This document shows positions 19,013 through 26,742 of a DNA stretch of 64,000 bases, piece after piece. A model generated the notes under the pieces. That model made no database searches. It was not told the origin of the DNA and worked only from the letters and a program-made list of their open reading frames with translations. The DNA is from Planctomycetales bacterium (GTDB lineage Bacteria > Planctomycetota > Planctomycetia > Planctomycetales > Planctomycetaceae), in contig JAPLOA010000080.1 in NCBI GenBank assembly GCA_026400835.1, positions 62,001 through 126,000 of the forward strand, read 5' to 3'. Position 1 is the first letter of the stretch, and every line of letters starts with the position of its first letter. The translations under genes were made by a program, and so were the position numbers.

Positions 19013-20152
19013 ATGGCGAACTTTTTCTTCACCAGCGAATCAGTCAGCATGGGACATCCGGACAAGGTGTCCGATCAGGTTTCCGACGGCATTCTGGATG
19101 CTCTGCTTGCGCAGGATCCTATGTCCCGCGTCGCCTGCGAAACTCTTTGCACCACAGATCTAGTTGTACTGGCCGGCGAAATCACAACCTCAGCGAAAGT
19201 CGACTACGTCGCTGTAGCTCGAAAAGTCATTCGTGACATTGGTTACACGTCAGACGACATCGGCTTCAATGCCGACAGCTGCCGGATTTTCCTGGCTCTT
19301 CACAGTCAGAGTGGCGACATCGCTCAGGGCGTTGACCGCGACGGTGCGGGCGACCAGGGTTTGATGTTTGGTTATGCGTGCAATCAGACAGAAGAACTGA
19401 TGCCGGTACCAATCGCTTACGCTCACCGCCTGATCAATCGCCTGACGGAAGTTCGCCAGAAGGGCGTTGTGAACTGGTTGCGACCAGACAGCAAGAGCCA
19501 GGTTACTGTGGAATACGACGGACAGAAACCAGTTCGCGTTGAAGCCATCGTGATCTCTACTCAGCACGCCGAAAATGTCACACAGGAAGAGATCTCAGCC
19601 TTCATCAAGAAGGAAGTGATCGGTCATGTAATCCCGGCAAACATGCTGGACAGCAACACGAAGTATCATATCAATCCAACCGGACGATTCGTGATTGGCG
19701 GACCTCACGGTGACACCGGTCTGACCGGTCGTAAGATTATCGTCGACACGTACGGTGGCTGGGGTCGCCACGGCGGCGGTGCTTTCTCCGGTAAGGATGC
19801 CACAAAGGTCGACCGTTCTGCCGCTTACATGGGACGCTATGTCGCCAAGAACATCGTGGCAGCTGGGCTCGCCGATCAATGTGAAGTCCAGTTGGCTTAT
19901 GCCATCGGCGTCGCTGATCCAGTGAGCATTCGCGTCGACACTTTTGGTTCCGCCAAGATTGCGGAATCCAAGATCGAGAAGCTTGTTCGAGATCATTTCC
20001 CGTTGACTCCAAAGGGAATCATCGAACACCTGAAACTTCGCCGCCCCGTATTCCTGAAGACCGCTGAAGGCGGCCACTTCGGACGCTCCGGTGACGGTTT
20101 CACATGGGAAGCCACCGACAAAGCCGACGCACTCCGTAAGGCTGCGAACTGA
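19013..20152 (+). CDS. metK: S-adenosylmethionine synthetase
   Basis: A 379-residue protein making S-adenosylmethionine from ATP and methionine. The N-terminal [17 protein letters not shown] (ATP-binding His and Asp), [24 protein letters not shown], the loop [34 protein letters not shown] and the C-terminal GGHFGRSG are all diagnostic. The length is normal. It is monocistronic: a long leader precedes it and a near-ideal terminator hairpin follows. metF, from the same one-carbon cycle, lies 37 kb further on. Confidence 0.98.
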   Translation: MANFFFTSESVSMGHPDKVSDQVSDGILDALLAQDPMSRVACETLCTTDLVVLAGEITTSAKVDYVAVARKVIRDIGYTSDDIGFNADSCRIFLALHSQSGDIAQGVDRDGAGDQGLMFGYACNQTEELMPVPIAYAHRLINRLTEVRQKGVVNWLRPDSKSQVTVEYDGQKPVRVEAIVISTQHAENVTQEEISAFIKKEVIGHVIPANMLDSNTKYHINPTGRFVIGGPHGDTGLTGRKIIVDTYGGWGRHGGGAFSGKDATKVDRSAAYMGRYVAKNIVAAGLADQCEVQLAYAIGVADPVSIRVDTFGSAKIAESKIEKLVRDHFPLTPKGIIEHLKLRRPVFLKTAEGGHFGRSGDGFTWEATDKADALRKAAN

Positions 20153-20249
20153 GTGTGCGAATCCCCAATCTGATGATTTAGTCGATCAGGAACAGGGTAT
20201 AAGCATCATCGAGGCCGTCGGGAAACCTTCCGACTGCTGCATGCAACCC

Positions 20250-20286
20250 AGAAGCCCGGCTTTCCATAAAGCCGGGCTTCTCTTAT
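20250..20286 (+). terminator. Intrinsic terminator of metK
   Basis: A perfect 14-bp stem, AGAAGCCCGGCTTT (20250-20263) with AAAGCCGGGCTTCT (20268-20281), loop CCAT, followed by T-rich TTATTC. It closes the metK transcript before lnt. Confidence 0.88.
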
Positions 20287-20411
20287 TCTCCGTACAGTGT
20301 GAATTGAGGCCCGGTGTTCGCGGAATACCTTTAAAAGTCGCCTCGATCGTGGCCGTGCACAGAATATGTTGCGGACACAGCCCGGGATTTCTCCGGCATG
20401 GATGCACGGTG

Positions 20412-22250
20412 ATGACCAGAGAACAACAGCCTGATCAACGAACGAACGAACTTCGACCTGAAGTCCGCAAAATCATTTCGTCCGGAAAGCGGCCGACGGT
20501 CGTGCGATCTGGCTCCCGTCTTTCGGTGAGTGTCCTCACTTCGCTGAGTCTGATCTTTCTGTGGCTGTCTTTTACTCCGGCGGAGCTGTCGCCTCTTGCC
20601 TGGATTGCACTGATTCCCATTAGTCAATTGCTCCGGCTGAGAACTCTCCCGCGTTTCAGCGGTTTGCTGATCTGGGGACTTTCCTTTCTATGGGCCACGG
20701 CAACTCTTCAATGGATGCGTCTTGGTCATCCCGCGATGTTTCTGGCTCTGGTTGCTCTGGCCGCTTATGTCGGACTCTACATCCCGATGTTCGTCTGGCT
20801 GGGACGACGGAGTCTCATGGCCGGTCTGCCATTGTGGATTTCTGTGCCTGTCGTCTGGACCGGCCTGGAGTATTCTCGAGCGTATTTGCTGACTGGATTT
20901 TCCTGGTACTACCTGGGTCATAGTCAATATCGCTGGCTGTCACTGATTCAGATCTCTGACATCGTCGGAGCTTATGGAGTTTCCTTCCTGATCGCGCTGG
21001 TATCCGGCGCACTCGCTCAGCAGATCCCACTGGCATGGCTGCGGCGGTGGAAGCTTGATGTCGACGAATCCGCGACGGACACATTTTCTTTTCGGCCAAT
21101 TGTCATTTCAGCAGTTCTGCTGATCGGAGTTCTGACCTATGGAACTTTTCGAAGAACGCCACCAGAGCAGTTTCCACCAGGTCCGGCGATGGCCCTGATT
21201 CAGGGCAACTTTACACCCGAGTTAAAGCATGACCGCAACGAATTCCTGACTCGGTTTCGAGTACACGACGCGTTGACCGCCCACTCTGTTTCTCTGCAAC
21301 CGGACGTCATCATCTGGCCGGAAACGATGTTTTCGTGGGCAGAAAAAAGTGCGGCCGAAGGAGTAACCGATGAAGACATTCTTTCGCAGATTCCGGTTGA
21401 AGAATTAAGCTACTACGGCAATCAGGCGGGTGTGCTTGCCGAGCCGTTCCGGACTCGCGAAGTGCAACAACGACTGGAAGAGTTTTCTCAGTCCTACGGG
21501 GCGGCCATTATCATGGGCCTCGAAGCGAACGTTGCCGAAAAGCATGATCTAAAGACATTCAACGCGGCCGCATTTGTCAGGCCGGATCTTGGATACAGCG
21601 GACGCTATGACAAGATTCATCGAGTGATCTTCGGAGAATACATTCCCCTGCGAAGTGTCCTTCCATGGCTTTCCGATCTGACTCCATTTGGGGCCAATTT
21701 CGGAATCGATGCCGGAACGGAAATGAAGATGTTTGAGTACGCCGGATTTCGTATCGTCCCGATGATTTGTTTTGAAGACACCGTTCCTCATCTGACACGC
21801 AGAATGGCGGCCCAGAAGGATTCTGAGGGGCGTGAATGCGATGTTCTGGTCAACCTGACCAACGACGCGTGGTTTAGAGGTTCAAGCGAACTGGATCAGC
21901 ATTTGATCACCGGAGTTTTCCGCAGCGTTGAAACTCGTGTGCCTCTGGTTCGATGCGTCAACGGAGGCATCTCCGCATTCATCGATGGTAACGGACTCGT
22001 TCGCGAACCGGGCAAGATCCTTGTCATGAAAGAACCTCTGGAGGGACTGCATGCCGAGGTCTCAGAAGTCAAAGGCATGCGTGATCCATCAACAGGGAGT
22101 TGGCGACGTCAGTTCAACGGAATCATCTTCGGCCAGGTTCCGCTGGATCCTCGCAGTTCACTCTACGTCCAATACGGCGACTGGTTTGCTGGACTCTGTC
22201 TGTTCGCAATGCTGGCCGTTTGTGTGACTTCGTACGTATTGAAGAAATGA
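20412..22250 (+). CDS. lnt: Apolipoprotein N-acyltransferase
   Basis: A 612-residue inner-membrane enzyme that adds the third acyl chain to lipoproteins. The N-terminal 220 residues contain about six membrane helices; the periplasmic nitrilase domain has the catalytic triad E304 (IIWPETMF), K401 (YDKIHRVIFGEYIPLR) and C453 (VPMICFEDT), then a last helix at the C-terminus. The frame is open from 20091, inside metK, but the added sequence includes the metK terminator and is not protein-like; ATG 20412 begins MTREQQPDQ. There is no strong ribosome site. Lipoproteins elsewhere in the window (36.3 and 40.2 kb) are plausible substrates. Confidence 0.93.
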   Translation: MTREQQPDQRTNELRPEVRKIISSGKRPTVVRSGSRLSVSVLTSLSLIFLWLSFTPAELSPLAWIALIPISQLLRLRTLPRFSGLLIWGLSFLWATATLQWMRLGHPAMFLALVALAAYVGLYIPMFVWLGRRSLMAGLPLWISVPVVWTGLEYSRAYLLTGFSWYYLGHSQYRWLSLIQISDIVGAYGVSFLIALVSGALAQQIPLAWLRRWKLDVDESATDTFSFRPIVISAVLLIGVLTYGTFRRTPPEQFPPGPAMALIQGNFTPELKHDRNEFLTRFRVHDALTAHSVSLQPDVIIWPETMFSWAEKSAAEGVTDEDILSQIPVEELSYYGNQAGVLAEPFRTREVQQRLEEFSQSYGAAIIMGLEANVAEKHDLKTFNAAAFVRPDLGYSGRYDKIHRVIFGEYIPLRSVLPWLSDLTPFGANFGIDAGTEMKMFEYAGFRIVPMICFEDTVPHLTRRMAAQKDSEGRECDVLVNLTNDAWFRGSSELDQHLITGVFRSVETRVPLVRCVNGGISAFIDGNGLVREPGKILVMKEPLEGLHAEVSEVKGMRDPSTGSWRRQFNGIIFGQVPLDPRSSLYVQYGDWFAGLCLFAMLAVCVTSYVLKK

Positions 22251-22447
22251 TTGGCCTTTACGCCAACTGGTCGGTCCTTTCTGCCGGAAAGGATTTTCGT
22301 ATTGCCGCAAGGCGAACCCAAGTGCAAGTGGTGATGCAGAATTAGGGACCGACAACGGCGGTTTGCGTGCAAGAAAATGTCGCGACTAGCCGCGAAGCCT
22401 GCTCGGCAAGCAGGACCTACAATTCGCTTGCTTCGCGTCTGTCGAAT

Positions 22448-22663
22448 GCAACGAAACTCAGAGTCACCGCCAATCACCCGCTCTACTCCGAAACCCGCCA
22501 CACCTGGATCCCCGCCGGAGACCTGCAGCTTGTTGAGGTCGTCAGAACGCTCAACGGGCATTCCACGCTCACGGCAAGAACTCAGCGTCCGAATCGCGAA
22601 AACGTCTTTAACCTCGAAGCCCACCAACGCCATGCGTATCATGTGTCGGGACTGGAGGCGTGA
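22448..22663 (+). pseudogene. Remnant of a pretoxin-HINT domain (C-terminal half)
   Basis: About 71 residues match the C-terminal half of intein-like HINT domains that precede toxin tips in polymorphic toxin proteins: LRVTANHPLYSE, a Trp and PAGDLQ, then ENVFNLEAHQRHAYHV. The family continues with a ValHisAsn cleavage site, which is lost here; the frame ends in GLEA and a stop. The N-terminal half with the nucleophilic Cys is absent. No start codon with a ribosome site is present, and the flanks are short repeat-like sequence (CCTGCT-cggca-AGCAGG near 22400). I read it as a decayed toxin cassette, next to a live-looking toxin-antitoxin pair. Confidence 0.65.
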
Positions 22664-22815
22664 GCGTATCGAGAGTTCATGGAACACTGTGGCAGAAAGC
22701 TGTGAATAGACTTTCGTTCGAGGCATTCAATGTGAGATCCACTCGCCATTCGAATCTGGCATTTGTTGCTGCGGTTCGGATATAATCGTTGTTCTTCGCC
22801 AAAGAGAGCCGCACT

Positions 22816-23055
22816 ATGAATCGAATCATTATGAATTCCAAAGTCAGCAGCGACGGAACGCTGCGACTCCTGTTGCCACTTGGGCCGGCAGAAGCTGACC
22901 ACGAGGTTCGCATTATCGTCGAATCTGTGGCCGGTGAAGAGGTCTCTTCAAAGGAGGAATGGGAGGCATGGGTAGATGCAATTTCTGGTTCATGGCAAGG
23001 CGATTTTGAGCGACCGCCACAGGCAGACTATGAACAAAGGGCGGCATTGTCGTGA
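22816..23055 (+). CDS. Antitoxin of a VapBC-like pair
   Basis: A 79-residue protein from ATG 22816 (an upstream in-frame TTG at 22789 is less likely; AAGAGAG precedes the chosen start). The N-terminus reads as a short DNA-binding beta strand region (SKVSSDGTLRLLLPL), the C-terminus as a charged toxin-binding tail (EEWEAWVDAISGSWQGDFERPP). Its stop overlaps the toxin start by four bases (GTGA), typical of type II toxin-antitoxin operons. The assignment rests mainly on size, order and overlap with the PIN toxin; the antitoxin class is not certain. Confidence 0.78.
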   Translation: MNRIIMNSKVSSDGTLRLLLPLGPAEADHEVRIIVESVAGEEVSSKEEWEAWVDAISGSWQGDFERPPQADYEQRAALS

Positions 23056-23456
23056 AGTATCTGCTTGATACCAACACCTGTATAGAGTGGCTTTGTTTGA
23101 GTCATCCCCAATTGGTGATGCGAATCAAGCAGGAGACGCCTGCAGACTTAGCCATCTGTTCAATCGTTGTCTCTGAATTGATGTACGGTGTTGAACGCGC
23201 GTTGCCGGTTCATAAAGCCAACAATCGCAACAAAGTCGACCAGCTTCGACAGAAGTTCGTCTCCCTTCCATTTGATGATGCAGCGGCAGAAGTTTCCGGA
23301 GCTGTTCGAGCTCATTTGGCGAGCCAGGGAACTCCGATTGGCCCAAATGACCTACAGATCGCCTCGATTGCATTGGCGAACAAAATGATTTTGGTTTCCC
23401 ATAACACCTCAGAATTCGCAAGAGTCCCGGGCCTGTCGATCGAAGACTGGCAGTGA
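23052..23456 (+). CDS. vapC: PIN-domain toxin, VapC-like ribonuclease
   Basis: A 134-residue PIN domain starting at GTG 23052. The acidic metal-binding residues are present: Asp in the N-terminal YLLDTN, Glu in VVSELMYG, Asp in GPNDLQIASIA, and the following SHNTSEFARVPGL. VapC toxins cleave structured RNA, often initiator tRNA or 23S rRNA. Translation is coupled to the antitoxin by overlap. The pair is isolated between lnt and a YdcF-like gene, and next to a toxin remnant, consistent with horizontal acquisition. Confidence 0.92.
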   Translation: MKYLLDTNTCIEWLCLSHPQLVMRIKQETPADLAICSIVVSELMYGVERALPVHKANNRNKVDQLRQKFVSLPFDDAAAEVSGAVRAHLASQGTPIGPNDLQIASIALANKMILVSHNTSEFARVPGLSIEDWQ

Positions 23457-23571
23457 CCTTGGCTTGAGTCACAAGCAGCAAGCGAAGTTCTGAGACCCTG
23501 AGTAGCTTTGGGGGTTACAGCGCCACAAGTCGTAGAAGTCGAAAAACCGCGTCTCCGATTATCGCACTACA

Positions 23572-24435
23572 TCACCGACCAATTAACATGCCGACGTATT
23601 CCTTTGCAAACGACCACGTACTGCCAAAGGCTGCGCCGTTGGGAATCAGGGCTTCAATACGCTGACCGATTGTCGGAGCTTGCCCGGGGGGCGATGATCG
23701 AAAATCGGCGGGAAGCGGAACGGTCTTCAGTCCGTTGCGAGCCGCCAAACGGCTCGCTCGTGGCAGATGCCAGGCAGAGGTCAGCAGACCGATTCGTAAC
23801 GAGGAATCCTTAAATCTCGCTCCCAGATTCTGCATTTCCTCGGATGTATTCTTGCCGCCGATACGTTCGATTGATGACTCCGGAACTCCAAGCCGAGTCA
23901 GGATGTCCAGTGATGTATCAGCCGGATCAACGCCGGAGGAATTCATGGACTCAATTCTTTGCCCTGTCACCAGAAACTTCGTAGCAGGATCTTTGTGATA
24001 AAGCTGTGCAGCCAAAATCATTCGATCACCGGAGCCATTGCCCTGCAACCGACCATTGGCTCCCTGACTTCCGCCTCCTCCGAGAACCACAACAATATCA
24101 ACAGGAGGCTCGGTCAGAGGATTGATCTGAACGTAGGGAGCCTCAAGCGATGAGGCCATGAACTCGGAGATGTAACCACTGCCTCCCAGTGAGTAAGCAA
24201 CCAGGCAAAGCAACGCCGTCCATCCACCAGCCGGCCGATCCGCTCTTCGCAGCGGCCAAAGTTGAAGACAGAGAGCGATCTGCATCAACCAGACAAGTCC
24301 GCTGGGCATAAACAGAGCCGTACCGATTTTCTCGGCGGCATCACGGCCCAGTGAGAAATACACAACAACCAGCAGCACAACGGTGCCAACAAGGACAACC
24401 GCGATTGATCGAAGCCATGAGTAAGATCCGTTCAC
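23572..24435 (-). CDS. YdcF/SanA-like DUF218 membrane protein
   Basis: A 287-residue protein starting at GTG 24435 with GGAGAG upstream. Three hydrophobic segments lie in the first 85 residues (about 9-28, 42-60, 68-82). Residues about 105-265 form the DUF218 domain: DIVVVLGGG, RMILAAQLYHKDPATKFLVTGQ, EERIGGKNTSEEM-like IGGKNTSEEM and LLTSAWHLPRA. Members (SanA, YdcF, ElyC) affect envelope barrier function and peptidoglycan or lipid carrier metabolism, with an unknown reaction. It starts six bases after the truD stop, so it is the second gene of that operon. Confidence 0.87.
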   Translation of the reverse strand: MNGSYSWLRSIAVVLVGTVVLLVVVYFSLGRDAAEKIGTALFMPSGLVWLMQIALCLQLWPLRRADRPAGGWTALLCLVAYSLGGSGYISEFMASSLEAPYVQINPLTEPPVDIVVVLGGGGSQGANGRLQGNGSGDRMILAAQLYHKDPATKFLVTGQRIESMNSSGVDPADTSLDILTRLGVPESSIERIGGKNTSEEMQNLGARFKDSSLRIGLLTSAWHLPRASRLAARNGLKTVPLPADFRSSPPGQAPTIGQRIEALIPNGAAFGSTWSFAKEYVGMLIGR

Positions 24436-24441
24436 TCGAGA

Positions 24442-25566
24442 CTACTCTCCGGTTTCTGAACTGAAGTCTGACTCGGCCGACGTTGCAGCAATCTGGCTTC
24501 CACAATCAACAACTTCAGATGCCACTTCCTGCAATAGTGTCGTTGCGTATGTTCCGGCCGAGAGATCAAAACAAACTTCCAGAGCTCCGTCATCAGTAAG
24601 ACTCACGGAGACGTTTGATGGGAACTCCAGCATCTTTCGGCGAACGCCCGAAGTGAGTTTTGCATATCGTTCAAAATCCTGCGGTCGCAAGCCCAGCTTC
24701 TCCATCGCAGCCAGCTCCATCTGTTCGATGTCGCCGCCAGCCGCCAACATCTCAGGTCCGGGCATCGGTCCAGCAGGAACAATGTCTGTCGTGACAGCGC
24801 CGTCCGGGTAGCGATATGGCTTCGTGCCACCTTTTCGAATCACGACATCGCCGGATTGCGGCAGGCCAGCATTCCCGGCCGCCACTCGCTGTGACAAAAC
24901 CAGATTGAAGATCGACGACTGAACAGCACTCAACGCGAGACGTCGAAGAGTTCGTGATTGATTTTCCGGCCAGTGATCTTTCGGCAGTTTGCCCTTGAGA
25001 AATCGCAGACCATCAACAACCGTATTTCCGCCATGTCCAAATCTCTGCGGACCAAAATAATTCGGCAGACCGCTCTCCACCAATTGATTCAGTCTCGCCT
25101 CAACTGACTGCTGTTCCACAGTCGTAAACGAACCCGTCGCAGATCGAAGTACGAGTCGAAATCGATTTCCCTTGAGATGTCCAGTTTTCAATTTGTTCTG
25201 ATGAAACGTCGAACTGATGACTGTGACTTCATCGGAATTCAGTCGCTCGACATTAATCGCCAGACGCTTCGGGATCGAACAATACTGCCGAGTGATCGCA
25301 TATCGATCCTTCTGCCCGGCCAGGCTCACATCCTTCGAAGGGATTCCGAGCGTCCTGATGATTCGACTCACCAACTCCGGCGATGAGACACCGCGCTTTT
25401 CGATCCAAAGATAAGCATGCTCACCCGCACCTGACAGTTGATAAGCGGGAATCTCTTCAACCTGAAAGTCTTCGATCGTTGTTCGAATTCGACATGGCCC
25501 GATCACAGGTTGATGAAGTGAGGGAGGCTGAATAATCCGGGACAACGTCTCCGCGGGGAGTGCCAT
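24442..25566 (-). CDS. truD: tRNA pseudouridine(13) synthase TruD
   Basis: A 374-residue enzyme that isomerises uridine 13 of tRNA-Glu. The diagnostic AGQKDRYA holds the catalytic Asp, followed by NYFGPQRFGHGGNTV and LSAVQSSIFNLVLSQRV; the TRUD insertion domain lies between. ATG 25566 begins MALPAETLSRIIQPP, matching the natural start; the frame is open 72 codons further upstream, but that stretch covers a large inverted repeat and is not protein-like. A convincing ribosome site is not seen. It is operonic with the YdcF-like gene. Confidence 0.92.
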   Translation of the reverse strand: MALPAETLSRIIQPPSLHQPVIGPCRIRTTIEDFQVEEIPAYQLSGAGEHAYLWIEKRGVSSPELVSRIIRTLGIPSKDVSLAGQKDRYAITRQYCSIPKRLAINVERLNSDEVTVISSTFHQNKLKTGHLKGNRFRLVLRSATGSFTTVEQQSVEARLNQLVESGLPNYFGPQRFGHGGNTVVDGLRFLKGKLPKDHWPENQSRTLRRLALSAVQSSIFNLVLSQRVAAGNAGLPQSGDVVIRKGGTKPYRYPDGAVTTDIVPAGPMPGPEMLAAGGDIEQMELAAMEKLGLRPQDFERYAKLTSGVRRKMLEFPSNVSVSLTDDGALEVCFDLSAGTYATTLLQEVASEVVDCGSQIAATSAESDFSSETGE

Positions 25567-25732
25567 TGAATGCCAACTTTGATTTTGAGTAACGTGGTGG
25601 GAAAACAGTTCGACAAATACTGTAACCGATTCGCTACCCCGGAGCGCTGAGGAAAAAGCGGAGCAGGGCAGGGGACCGGCTTTTTTCAGGTTTGAGCGAG
25701 CCAATCCTCGAATAGCTCGACTTCGGAGTGGT

Positions 25733-25789
25733 CGGATCCGTGAGAATTCGGAGGCATTCCTGTCGGCGCTGCGAATTCTCACGAATCCG
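25733..25789. repeat. Large inverted repeat upstream of truD
   Basis: CGGATCCGTGAGAATTCG (25733-25750) and CGAATTCTCACGAATCCG (25772-25789) pair over 18 positions with one mismatch around a 21-base loop, and CCTCG/CGAGG (25706-25710 and 25793-25797) can extend it outside. No T-run follows on either strand. It may be a remnant of a small mobile repeat or a control site about 170-220 bases upstream of truD. Confidence 0.6.
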
Positions 25790-26095
25790 GCTACGAGGAA
25801 AGATGGCGACTCCGTCCGAGAAAGTATTGGTCAGGGACTTTCGCTGAGTTTGAAGATTGGAATGCTATTTGACGTCCGCTGTACCGGAAATCGTCCAGGA
25901 AAATCGATACGGTCAAATGCAGTGTTCAAATGCCGACTAAATGCACAACTCATAGGCAACACTGCGAAGAAAGTGTTGAACGAGCGATCAAGCAGGTCGG
26001 CATCGCAGAAACGCGGACATCATCCGAACGAAAAACCACGCCATGAAACACGGCAATTCTGTGACAGCAGTGTTTTGAATTCTTCTTGGTTTCGT

Positions 26096-26112
26096 TTGGC
26101 ACGCCTCTTGCT
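26096..26112 (+). promoter_or_regulatory. Sigma-54 (RpoN) promoter
   Basis: TTGGCACG-CCTC-TTGCT is a near-perfect match to the sigma-54 consensus (YTGGCACG-N4-TTGCW). The GG at 26098-26099 and GC at 26110-26111 are 12 bases apart, as needed for -24/-12. Transcription would begin near 26123. This is the only match of this quality I found by eye in the window. Confidence 0.78.
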
Positions 26113-26122
26113 TTGGAGTGAT

Positions 26123-26322
26123 TCAGGAGGCAGTCAACGGTGTGGTGGGACTCGTTGGTTGCATAAACTCCGCAGGGGTTTGAAGGAGGGGAAGGTCAGG
26201 AAACTCGCCTGTTCCCGCTCACATGGGTGCGTGGCCCGAGCGGGAAGCTCCTGCCGAGAGAATTGCTTCGGTGGTTCTCGCGGTGGAAAAGGGGATGGAT
26301 TCGTCCATCCCCTTTTCTGTTG
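26123..26322 (+). ncRNA. Candidate structured RNA transcribed from a sigma-54 promoter
   Basis: From the predicted start the sequence folds into a closed structure. CAGGAG (26124-26129) can pair with CTCCTG (26248-26253) as an outer stem. Inside it are CAACG/CGTTG, AAACTCC-gca-GGGGTTT (with a G-U pair), and the nine-base TTCCCGCTC (26212-26220) with GAGCGGGAA (26238-26246). After it come CCGAGAGAA/TTCTCGCGG with one mismatch, then a perfect terminator. The length is about 195 bases and there is no protein-like frame. I recognise no known class (not 6S, tmRNA, SRP or RNase P by their signature motifs). An alternative is a leader with a short peptide, see findings. Confidence 0.6.
26287..26320 (+). 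terminator. Intrinsic terminator closing the structured RNA unit
   Basis: A perfect 13-bp stem, AAAAGGGGATGGA (26287-26299) with TCCATCCCCTTTT (26304-26316), on a TTCG tetraloop, then CTGTT. The U-run is partly within the stem. Confidence 0.85.
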
Positions 26323-26742
26323 CGCTATGCTTTTTTTGCGAGCTATCAAACAACATGAAGATGTTGTGTCTATCGAGCCGTTGCATTCTCAAATGCACGC
26401 GAGTTTCGGAGATCGCATCATCAGTGACGATCACCTCAGCATGACGCTTTGAAGGTGCCATTTGCCAGTTATTTCAATATGAATCTGGCTCCTGCCGGAC
26501 CGCCGCCATTGCCGCGTCTTGCAGATAGAACTCGCTGCGGCTTCACTGCATGACGCCCGGAAATTGCTCGAATGCGATTCGATGAAAACAGGCTTCCTCG
26601 ATCTGAAACCTCTGCGAACTCAATTCCTCGGCGGAAAAACGGCCGGATATTCGCCGAAAACAAGGGATAGCCCTGAAATCTCACCTGTGCCATGATACGG
26701 TAGATTTCGTTGATCAGCATGGATGTTGAGGATTCTCGGAAC
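26323..26742. other. Gap between the RNA candidate and the L,D-transpeptidase gene
   Basis: No gene, repeat or clear promoter was recognised in these 420 bases. ORFs on both strands lack family features. Confidence 0.4.

Noticed and set aside
20091-20411. In-frame N-terminal extension of Lnt overlapping metK
   Set aside because: It crosses the metK terminator hairpin and is not protein-like; ATG 20412 gives a normal Lnt start.
25567-25782. In-frame N-terminal extension of TruD
   Set aside because: It contains the inverted repeat at 25733 and shows no similarity to TruD; the family start is at 25566.
25850-26452. 200-residue ORF spanning the structured RNA candidate
   Set aside because: It runs straight through the terminator hairpin and is rich in Arg, Gly and Ser without domain-like order; it is a frame shadow of the RNA.
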